From Albirhodobacter sp048262715 (GTDB lineage Bacteria > Pseudomonadota > Alphaproteobacteria > Rhodobacterales > Rhodobacteraceae), in assembly GCA_048262715.1 (NCBI GenBank), contig JBLXEV010000006.1, positions 42,556 to 106,555 of the forward strand: 64,000 bases of DNA, written 5' to 3'. Of this stretch, positions 57,100 through 64,000 are shown one piece after another. The notes beneath the pieces were generated by a model, which saw nothing but the letters and a program-made list of their open reading frames with translations, was not told the origin of the DNA and searched no databases. Made by a program: the position numbers and the translations under genes. How positions within the stretch are numbered: the first letter of the stretch is position 1; each line of letters begins with the position of its first letter.

Positions 57100-57726
57100 T
57101 CAGAAGATATTCATATCCCGCGCGACAATAACCGCCTGTGTGCGATTATTCGCCCCGAGCTTGGAGCAAATTGATTTCACATGCATTTTCACCGTTGCTT
57201 CGGCCAGCGACAGGGCCTCGCCAATCTCGCGGTTGGGTTTGCCTTCCGCGAGCAGGGCCAGAACTGTCATCTCCCGATCCGAGAGCGGTGCTTTGCTCGC
57301 CTCGCGCGACCGGATCCGCTGAGTCTCGATCAGCTCCACAGGCACATAGCGCCCGCCATTGGCCATAAACCGGATCTCATTCGCGAGTTCCTTGAGCGAC
57401 GCGGTCTTGAGGATCACCCCCGCCCCGCCGAGCGCGAGAATCTCCGAGACCACCTGCGGCGAGGGGTTGCTCGTGAGGATCCCCACGGGTTTGCCACCGT
57501 TGCGCGCCAGCGCCTTACCCAGCCCGCCAACGCCGTTCATCCCCGGCATGTTCAGATCAACCAGCACAAGATCAAACGGACCTTCCTCGTCAATCACTGC
57601 GAGCGCCGCATCGAGATCGGGCGCCGTAACGGCCTCTAAATCGGGCAAATTTGTCAAGAAATGCTCAAACATCTCGAGGACCATTGCATGATCATCCGCT
57701 ACGAGAATTTTTAGAGATTGGGACAT
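57100..57726 (-). CDS. LuxR/NarL-family response regulator
   Basis: Transcription regulator of 208 residues. The receiver domain has the acidic pair D11-D12, the phospho-acceptor D57 in LVLVDLNMPGMNG and K105-equivalent GVILKTASLKEL. A LuxR-type helix-turn-helix fills the C-terminus (LSDREMTVLALLAEGKPNRE ... TVKMHVKSICSKLGANNRTQA). The ATG at 57726 gives the family N-terminus; a longer in-frame start at 57807 is rejected. It is co-oriented with the hybrid kinase 240 bases upstream, its probable partner. Confidence 0.92.
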   Translation of the reverse strand: MSQSLKILVADDHAMVLEMFEHFLTNLPDLEAVTAPDLDAALAVIDEEGPFDLVLVDLNMPGMNGVGGLGKALARNGGKPVGILTSNPSPQVVSEILALGGAGVILKTASLKELANEIRFMANGGRYVPVELIETQRIRSREASKAPLSDREMTVLALLAEGKPNREIGEALSLAEATVKMHVKSICSKLGANNRTQAVIVARDMNIF

Positions 57727-57966
57727 GGTGTTCTTCACTTCCGCTATTGCCAATCGAACTCTTCTTGCGCGCAGACCCTGCAGATCTGCCTTGAACGGCA
57801 GCCCCATCGGGTCACATCACATTTTTACCGCCGTAACTGTTTAAAAATTGCCTGAGCGTCGGCCAGGCAGCCATATAACGAAGGGCTGCCCGCTCGCAAG
57901 CCTCTTACCTGCACGTCACCTGCGTCGCACAGATCTGCGCCCCCCCTCTCAATACCCTCGGCCCTG

Positions 57967-60426
57967 CTATTCGTTATCAATTGTTTCAATGAGTTGCGTG
58001 GCTTCCCCCACTGCGAACTCCAATTCCGATAGCAGCGCGCTCAAATCCAGCGAGGGATCCGCCAAGGCCGTTTCCAGCGTTCTCAACCCGCGCTCGACCC
58101 GTTTCAAACCCGTGAGGCCAGCGGCCCCTGTCGCCGCATGGATCATCCGCCCCGTATCCGCGGTAATCCCGTCACGCCGAATATCTTGCAACACCGAGTC
58201 GGCCTCAGTGCGGGCGCGGTGCATGAACCGCTTCGCACCACTCGCCCCGAGCTGTGCCATCAGATCCTCAACCACACGCGGCATCAGCGGCGCAAAAGCG
58301 GACGGGCGCTGCGGGGTTGCGGCGGCTGCGGGAGATTTTCGGGCGGGACGTCCACGCGGCAACGCCGCGCGGGCGGTGGCCCCACTCTCAAGTTTCTCCG
58401 TCTGAGCCGCTGGCGCAGCCACTGCGCTGGAAGCGCCGGTGCGCTGCGCGATGGGCGCGGTAAACGAAGCGCCGGCCCCCAGTGCGCCTGCCCCCCGTGC
58501 GGCCTCTCCCCGTGCGGCCTCTCCCCGTGCGGCCTCTCCCTTTCCGCCCGTCGCCTTGCGCGCGCGCGCGGCCTCCACCAACTCAAAGATCTCGCGGCAA
58601 AGCTGCGCAGGAAGGATCGGTTTTTCTAAGACCTTCGCCATGCCAGCCGCATGACATGCCGCGTCGATTGCGGGGTCGACATGCGCTGTCAACGCGACCA
58701 AGGCGCCGTTCCAAAGGATCGCCCCGGTTGCTTGCTCAGCACGGATCCGGCGCGCCAGTTCAACCCCGCTCATGAAAGGCAAGGTCATATCGGACAGCAT
58801 CAAATCCAGCATCTGCGCCGTCTTGGCGGTGCGCAATATCGCCAGCGCTTCTATCCCGTTTTCCGCCGCAAGTACCTGCGCCCCTGCCGCTCGCAGCATA
58901 TGGACGAGCCAATCACGGCTTGCGGGGCTGTCTTCAACCACCAGAACCCCGATCCCCGAGAGGCAGGGCGCGCCGCTCGGCGCACGCAGCGGCGCAGTCT
59001 CCACTGCCTCTTCCCGCGCACGCGGGATGCCCCGCAAAAGCGGGAATGTCGCCCGTAGGCACGTGCCGATCACAGGTGAGCCCGCAACCGCCGCAGTCAG
59101 CCCCGCCCCCTGCCCCAGACGATCTTGCACTTCGAGCTTGCCCCCCAATTGGCGCAGCGCATGGGCCAGCACATCAAGCCCAGCCGAGCGAGCGCCAGCG
59201 GGATTGCCCGCGCTCGGCTGCTGAGCACCGCTGGACGGCGCAATCACCGCCGACGGCCCAAGGGCCGCGCGCAAGCGCTCTTTTTGCTCTTCCGGCAAGC
59301 CGCCGCCCTGATCCAAAACCTCAATCGTGATCGCATATGCGGGGGCCGTCGGACGCAGCGCTGGCCGCGGCCCTTGGTCCGGCTCGTCGCTGGATGAGGT
59401 AAGGCCCTCCATCGTCGGCGCAAGCGGTTCGCAACTCACCCGAATCTCGACCAGTTCTCCGCCGTATTTGACGGAATTATCAACCATATTCTGGCACAAG
59501 GCCCGCACGAACCGCACCGGCCCATGCACCCAAATCTCCTCCTCGGGCGAGATCGAAAGCATCACCCGCGCACCGCGCGCCGCCGCAATCGGCGCGACCA
59601 TTTCTTGCAAACCGTGAACTTCTGTCGAGAGGTTGAAATTCTCATCCGGCCGTAGCCCGCTGATGCTTTGTTCGCCTCGGATAACGCCCAAAACATTGCT
59701 GATTTGGTCCAAGGCCACCTCCGCCGCACGCTTTAACTGCTGGCGCAGTGCGCTTGGTGACGGCGCGGCCTCACCCGTTTGCGCAGCGTGGGCCGCGTGA
59801 GGTGCCCCCTGCGCCTCTTGCCCGTCCAAGATCCGCTCCGCCGCGACCAGCAAAGCCTGAATCGGCGTCCGCATATCATGCGCCACCCGCATCAAATTTG
59901 CCGCCCGCGCGCGATTACGCAGCCATGTTGCCTCTTGATCGCTCTCTGACAAGCGCAGCAAGAACCCCTCCGCCTGCCCGAGCGGCAGATGCACCAGCTC
60001 GCCCTCTAACTCGGCACCCGCCACCGTCAGCGCAACCCGCACACTCCCTGCCCGCTGGGCACGGGTACAAAACTCAGGCCAGTCCAGCCCCGCCTCTGCC
60101 AATGTCGCGCCGAAGGTGTCCGCTCGGAATCCCAACCGCCCCGCAAGGCTGTTGGCGAGTAAAATATCAGCTTTCTCCGTCGCCAAAACGACCGCCCGAC
60201 GATCCGTCGCGATCATCCGTGCGACAGTTTGCAAAACGGGGCGATAGGTCGCTATCTGCTCGCCCTTCCCCTGCGCCTCTGCTGCCAGAGGCACCTGGTC
60301 GTCGCAGGCCCCTGCGGCATCGCCAATCCGCGCGCCTGCGGCGGCCTCAGGCGCATCTTCAGCCGCCCTCAGATGCGTCTCGCGGTGGTCTGCCTCGTGA
60401 TCGTGCAAATGCTCATCCTCTCGCAT
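57967..60426 (-). CDS. Hybrid sensor histidine kinase with receiver and Hpt domains
   Basis: Protein of 819 residues without a membrane helix. Order: a His/Asp/Glu-rich N-terminus (about 1-20); a PAS-like region (65-165); HisKA with H183 in RVAHDMRTPIQALL; HATPase with the N-box around N317 and LDQGGGLP; a receiver with the acceptor D546 in MLSDMTLP; a low-complexity linker with three GEAAR repeats; and an Hpt-like domain with H763. A His-Asp-His relay to the adjacent response regulator is likely. The Hpt motif has Thr where Lys is usual (HAATG). Confidence 0.9.
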   Translation of the reverse strand: MREDEHLHDHEADHRETHLRAAEDAPEAAAGARIGDAAGACDDQVPLAAEAQGKGEQIATYRPVLQTVARMIATDRRAVVLATEKADILLANSLAGRLGFRADTFGATLAEAGLDWPEFCTRAQRAGSVRVALTVAGAELEGELVHLPLGQAEGFLLRLSESDQEATWLRNRARAANLMRVAHDMRTPIQALLVAAERILDGQEAQGAPHAAHAAQTGEAAPSPSALRQQLKRAAEVALDQISNVLGVIRGEQSISGLRPDENFNLSTEVHGLQEMVAPIAAARGARVMLSISPEEEIWVHGPVRFVRALCQNMVDNSVKYGGELVEIRVSCEPLAPTMEGLTSSSDEPDQGPRPALRPTAPAYAITIEVLDQGGGLPEEQKERLRAALGPSAVIAPSSGAQQPSAGNPAGARSAGLDVLAHALRQLGGKLEVQDRLGQGAGLTAAVAGSPVIGTCLRATFPLLRGIPRAREEAVETAPLRAPSGAPCLSGIGVLVVEDSPASRDWLVHMLRAAGAQVLAAENGIEALAILRTAKTAQMLDLMLSDMTLPFMSGVELARRIRAEQATGAILWNGALVALTAHVDPAIDAACHAAGMAKVLEKPILPAQLCREIFELVEAARARKATGGKGEAARGEAARGEAARGAGALGAGASFTAPIAQRTGASSAVAAPAAQTEKLESGATARAALPRGRPARKSPAAAATPQRPSAFAPLMPRVVEDLMAQLGASGAKRFMHRARTEADSVLQDIRRDGITADTGRMIHAATGAAGLTGLKRVERGLRTLETALADPSLDLSALLSELEFAVGEATQLIETIDNE
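58497..58540 (-). repeat. Three tandem 15-base repeats in the hybrid-kinase linker
   Basis: GTGCGGCCTCTCCCC occurs three times head to tail (coding GEAAR on the minus strand). An in-frame minisatellite that could vary in copy number without breaking the gene. Confidence 0.8.
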
Positions 60427-60745
60427 TGCGTCTCGCCCTCAACCTGCCCCTCGCCCGCCTCCGGCTCGGTTTGTCCCATTCGTTTCGCCAATCTGCCGAC
60501 TCTGCGGCAAACGACATTTCTGCGGGGAACAACAGAACGCGGCACCGCAAGATAGGAGGTGCCCTTGTCGCCTCACGCCGAGAGAATTCCCCTCTCCGAA
60601 GTATAGGCGCGGTCCTGACAATTTCGCCGATTGGGCGCTGATAGACCGCCTAGCCTCCCAGTAATCCCTAATTTTTTCAAGGAGGCAAGGCCCAACTCGC
60701 ATCCTGCGAAAATAGCACACAGTTTCAAATTCTCAGGATTGACGA

Positions 60746-60794
60746 AAACTAAAGTATGTGTTTTTAGTATGTAACACACCACATACTTTAGTTT
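60746..60794 (+). promoter_or_regulatory. Inverted repeat with 15-base arms
   Basis: AAACTAAAGTATGTG (60746-60760) pairs perfectly with CACATACTTTAGTTT (60780-60794) around a 19-base spacer. The right arm carries the motif shared with other genes of the locus. A regulator site or RNA hairpin. Confidence 0.6.
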
Positions 60795-60831
60795 CAACCC
60801 GCAGCAAGGTCTCTCCCGCTGCGGGTTGAAA
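60792..60831 (+). promoter_or_regulatory. 14-base-pair hairpin in the probable 5' leader
   Basis: TTTCAACCCGCAGC / GCTGCGGGTTGAAA with a 12-base loop, ending six bases before the AGGGGA ribosome-binding site. It overlaps the preceding inverted repeat by three bases and may affect translation. Confidence 0.6.
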
Positions 60832-60851
60832 CACTTAGGGGATTTTTTCAA

Positions 60852-62310
60852 ATGGCCACCACGCAACTTCAGGCAGGCGCCGCCGTCGAGAGCACCATCG
60901 CAGCCAGTAAGGCCGATGTCGCACGCTATCTGAAATCGGGCGACAACCTCATTGTTGAGCTAACTTCCGGCGAAACAATCAGCATTAGCGGTTTTTACCA
61001 ACCGACCGACTCTGGCGCTGCGCATCGCCTGATGTTCGCGGATGGCAGCTTTAGCGGCGTCGAGGGCGTTGCCCCTGACGAAGATGAGAACGCCGTCGCA
61101 GGGATCGGCGCAGGGATGGGCTCCGATCAAATCGCAGCAGGGCTCGCAGGGCTCGCAGCGCTTGGGTTCGCGACACTCGGATCGAATAGCGATGCCGACA
61201 CCCCGACGGATGGGACTGACGGAACAGATGGGACTGACGGAACAGATGTGACCGACGGGACAGATGGCACCGACGGGACAGATGGCACCGACGGGACGGA
61301 TGGCACCGACGGGACGGATGGCACCGACGGGACAGATGGCACCGACGGGACGGACGGCNNNNNNNNNNNNNNNNNNNNNNNNNNNNNNNNNNNNNNNNNN
61401 NNNNNNNNNNNNNNNNNNNNNNNNNNNNNNNNNNNNNNNNNNNNNNNNNNNNNNNNNNACCGACGGGACAGATGGCACCGACGGGACAGATGGCACCGAC
61501 GGGACAGATGGCACCGACGGGACAGATGGCACCGACGGGACAGATGGCACCGATGAGTCCGGTCTGCTCGACGCTGTAATTGGCGATGACGGCCTGCTCG
61601 GAGAGCTCACGGGAAATGACGGGCTCTTGGGCGCGGTCACTGGCTCGGATGGGCTTCTTGGGGATCTCGTTGGCAACGATGGGATTCTCGGCGCCATCAC
61701 TGGCTCCGACGGTCTACTTGGCGGCCTCCTCGGCAGCGGGCTGCTCGGCGATGGCGACGGATCCGGTACGTTGACAGGCGAACTGACCGACACACTCACG
61801 GATGATCTGCTCGGCGGCGCACTGGGCGGTGTCACGGATACCCTGCTTGGCCAAGACGGGCTGATCGGCGGGCTCAGCGACTCCCTGTCCGACACAGTCG
61901 ACTCCCTGCTCGGAGATCTGGGGGCGGAGGGCGGCCTGCTTGATCCGCTGCTGGCAGATGGCGGGCTTTTGGGCGATCTGACTGGGAATTCCGGCCTGCT
62001 CGGTGCCGTGACCGGATCCGATGGCCTGCTCGGCGAGGTGACAGGTGATGACGGGCTTTTGGGCGCGATCACCGGATCGGAGGGGCTGGTTGGTGACTTG
62101 CTGGGGACTGGGTTGCTCGGCGACGGCGGCGGCGAAGGCGGGTTGCTTGGCGGTGTAACCGACGGCTTGCTCGGCGGGGTTCTTGGCGGTCTCACCGTCG
62201 ATGCCGAGGCAACGCTAGATCTCGGCGCAGTGACAGATCTTGCGGACAGCTTAACCGACACTGTCAGCGGACTGATCTCTGGATTGGATATCGCGCAAGA
62301 CATCATCTAA
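60852..62310 (+). CDS. BapA-prefix-like protein with Asp-Gly-Thr repeats and LLG tail (contains assembly gap)
   Basis: At least 453 residues, excluding the gap. AGGGGA lies nine bases before the ATG. Order: a BapA-prefix-like domain (about 1-75, YLKSGDNLIVELTSGETISI then SGFYQ); a hydrophobic Gly/Ala segment (about 97-115, AAGLAGLAALGFATLG); (Thr-Asp-Gly)n repeats with Gly at every third position; then decapeptide units such as NDGLLGAVTG and SDGLLGDLVG, and a short acidic C-terminus. No signal peptide. The prefix and acidic repeats resemble type I-secreted biofilm proteins. It ends with a strong terminator. Function is inferred. Confidence 0.7.
61201..61548 (+). repeat. 18-base Asp-Gly-Thr repeats
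   Basis: Tandem ACCGACGGGACAGATGGC units (TDGTDG), uniform after the first few copies. Every third residue is Gly, a collagen-like Gly-Thr-Asp pattern. Interrupted by the gap at 61359. Confidence 0.9.
61359..61458. other. Assembly gap (100 N) in a repeat
   Basis: Placeholder flanked on both sides by whole 18-base units in the same phase. The real number of units is unknown. Confidence 0.9.
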
Positions 62311-62336
62311 CAGCGCCGTAACTTGTGTGAACGATC

Positions 62337-62366
62337 AAACCCCCGCCGGTGACGGCGGGGGTTTTT
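62337..62366 (+). terminator. Rho-independent terminator
   Basis: Stem AACCCCCGCCG / CGGCGGGGGTT with a four-base loop and a run of five Ts, just after the repeat gene ending at 62310. Confidence 0.92.
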
Positions 62367-62451
62367 CGTGCCCCATCTCCCCCATCCGCGCCCTCGCGCA
62401 CCGGCCCCGTCTGCGCGGATCTAAAACTTCCGCCCACCCAGCCTTTCCATA

Positions 62452-62495
62452 TTGACACACTATACCTTAGCGTGCGTAATACATACTTAAGATTA
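62452..62495 (+). promoter_or_regulatory. Candidate promoter and shared motif
   Basis: TTGACA (62452) and TAATAC (62477) with a 19-base spacer, overlapping CGTAATACATACTTAAGATT (62475), the motif shared with the regions at 45288 and 60781. About 80 bases before the gene. Confidence 0.45.
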
Positions 62496-62560
62496 CAACC
62501 TTCCGAAATGCCGCTGAGTAGGTATCCAAAAGGCGCAACACAGACCAAGGAGTGAAGACC

Positions 62561-64000
62561 ATGGCCGAGACAACCATTCAGGCCGGCGCCGAGATCGCGA
62601 TCCGAATCGATGCTGTTGCTGAAGATATCGCGCGCTACTCCAAGCGCGGAGACGATCTTGTCGTCTCGCTCAAGAACGGCGACGTCATCAACGTGGCGGG
62701 ATTTTATACCCCCGCAGAGAATGGGTCGCTCCATAGCCTGCGCTTTGCCGATGAAACCGAAGCCGATGTGACGGCAGCTGGCGTCGGGGCTGGAATGTCG
62801 GACGAGGACATGATCGCCGCAGTCGCCTTCGGGGCGCTCGGCCTCGGGGCCGTGTTGAGCGGCGGCGGAAGCGATGCCGCCCCCACGGATGGGACAGATA
62901 GCACCGATGGCACCGACGGAACGGACAGCACTGACGGGACGGACGGAACGGATAGCACCGACGGAACGGATGGTACTGACGGGACGGATGGCACCNNNNN
63001 NNNNNNNNNNNNNNNNNNNNNNNNNNNNNNNNNNNNNNNNNNNNNNNNNNNNNNNNNNNNNNNNNNNNNNNNNNNNNNNNNNNNNNNNNNNNNNNGACGG
63101 AACGGATGGCACCGACGGAACGGATGGCACCGACGGAACGGATGGCACCGACGGAACGGATGGCACCGACGGAACGGATGGCACCGACGGGACAGATGGC
63201 ACCGACGGGACAGATGGCACCGACGGGACAGATGGCACCGACGGGACGGATGGCACCGACGGAACGGATGGCACCGACGGAACGGATAGCACCGACGGGA
63301 CAGACGGTACCGACGGAACGGATAGCACCGACGGAACCGATGGCACCGACGGGACGGACAGCACCGACGGAACGGATGGCACCGACGGGACAGATGGCAC
63401 CGATGGAACGGATAGCACCGACGGGACAGACGGCACCGACGGAACAGATAGCACCGACGGAACGGATGGCACCGACGGGACAGATAGCACCGACGGGACA
63501 GATAGCACCGACGGGACGGACGGAACGGACAGCACCGATGGGACGGACAGCACCGATGGGACGGACGGAACCGACGGGACGGACGGAACCGACGGCACAG
63601 ATCAAGCCGGCATTCTTGACCCGTTGCTCGCAGATGGCGGCGTGCTCGGAGGCCTGACAGGCAATGACGGCGCGCTCGGGGCAATTACAGGCTCGGACGG
63701 CGTGCTGGGCGGTTTGATCGGCGATGACGGCCTGCTGGATGGGCTGCTAGGGGATCAACCCCTGCTCGGCGACGGTCCGGTTGCGAATAGCGATACGCTC
63801 GACGGCCTGGTCGGCGGCGTCGCGGGGCTTCTCGGCGGGGCGACTGGCCTCGGTGGCCTCACGGATGGCTTGGGTGGTCTTGGCGGCGTGACGGACGTTC
63901 TGGACGGCGTAACCGGTGGCCTCGGCGATCTTGGCGGCGTGACCGATCTGCTCGGCGGCGTGGCGGATATCGGCGGGCTTACCGATGGTCTGCTCGGCGG
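62561..64000 (+). CDS. BapA-prefix-like protein with Asp-Gly-Thr/Asp-Ser-Thr repeats (partial, contains gap)
   Basis: Runs off the window end; at least 446 residues without the gap. The ATG at 62561 has AAGGAG eight bases upstream. Order: a BapA-prefix-like domain (about 1-75, YSKRGDDLVVSLKNGDVINV then AGFYTP); a hydrophobic segment (AVAFGALGLGAVLSGGG, about 88-105); (Thr-Asp-Gly)n with frequent Thr-Asp-Ser units; then LLG-type decapeptides (NDGALGAITG, SDGVLGGLIG) and Gly/Leu/Val-rich sequence (DGLGGLGGVTDVLDGVTGGL). It is a paralogue of the preceding gene, but Ser replaces Gly in many units, so it is not a strict collagen-like repeat. Confidence 0.7.
62881..63600 (+). repeat. 18-base Asp-Gly-Thr / Asp-Ser-Thr repeats
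   Basis: Tandem ACCGACGGAACGGATGGC-type units with variants giving TDGTDS. Variant units cluster at both ends, and uniform units lie just after the gap, which suggests local homogenisation. Confidence 0.9.
62996..63095. other. Assembly gap (100 N) in a repeat
   Basis: Placeholder flanked by repeat units in continuous phase (ends after GGCACC, resumes at GACGGA). True length unknown. Confidence 0.9.

Larger units (their letters stand above)
60427..60851. other. Regulatory region upstream of the first Asp-Gly-Thr gene
   Basis: Stretch of 425 bases between the divergent hybrid kinase and the repeat gene. It is AT-rich from 60670, with two large inverted repeats next to the start codon (separate entries). 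No gene is seen. Confidence 0.6.

Noticed and set aside
61201..63600. CRISPR array
   Set aside because: The repeats are contiguous 18-base coding units without spacers, in frame with a protein, and no cas gene is present.
62303..63605. Minus-strand frames made of Pro-Ser-Val or Cys/Arg repeats opposite the Asp-Gly-Thr genes
   Set aside because: They are reverse translations of the 18-base repeat. The plus-strand genes have ribosome-binding sites, a recognisable prefix domain and promoters.

Overview
The window looks like a chromosomal segment of a high-GC alphaproteobacterium of the Rhodobacteraceae/Paracoccaceae type. The evidence is in the gene content and order: a DUF1127 protein, radA-cvpA-purF, yajC-secD-secF-Mth938, a ccmA-B-C-D-G run, a zapA gene paired with a coiled-coil partner, and a dispersed palindromic repeat built on GCCTCCGGCGGGGATATTT. 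No rRNA, tRNA, transposase, phage or CRISPR feature was recognised.

Bases 1-45 kb are mostly core genome. Minus-strand transporters come first (PhnD 3'-truncated by the window edge, PhnC, and a three-gene polar amino-acid ABC importer), then an amidase, a glycosyltransferase and small hypothetical genes. Next are pyrC-pyrE, dnaB, alr with an MlaE/MlaF lipid-transport pair and a PqiA-like protein, radA-cvpA-purF, zapA with its partner, tkt, a lipid A-type acyltransferase, acnA, the cytochrome c maturation cluster, the Sec accessory genes, an M20 amidohydrolase, mazG, a TauE exporter, dusA, and an exbB-exbD-exbD-tonB operon. In the second ExbD the essential membrane Asp is Asn.

Bases 45-64 kb are accessory and form the most interesting region. 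They encode a type I secretion system: a TolC-like channel, a LapB-type ABC transporter with a degenerate C39-like domain, and an HlyD adaptor. A single-POTRA Omp85-family barrel follows directly. Around these genes lie four probable surface or matrix proteins: a Val/Asp/Glu repeat protein, a small acidic protein with a BapA-prefix-like N-terminus translationally coupled to tolC, and two proteins with a BapA-prefix-like N-terminus, long Asp-Gly-Thr repeats and a Leu-Leu-Gly decapeptide tail. A glycosyltransferase, a LuxR-type response regulator and a membrane-less hybrid histidine kinase sit between them. The three long repeat genes each carry a 100-N assembly gap inside the repeats, so their true lengths are unknown. 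They share an upstream sequence motif. My working interpretation, from context, is a regulated biofilm-matrix or adhesin export locus; no function here is proven by sequence alone.
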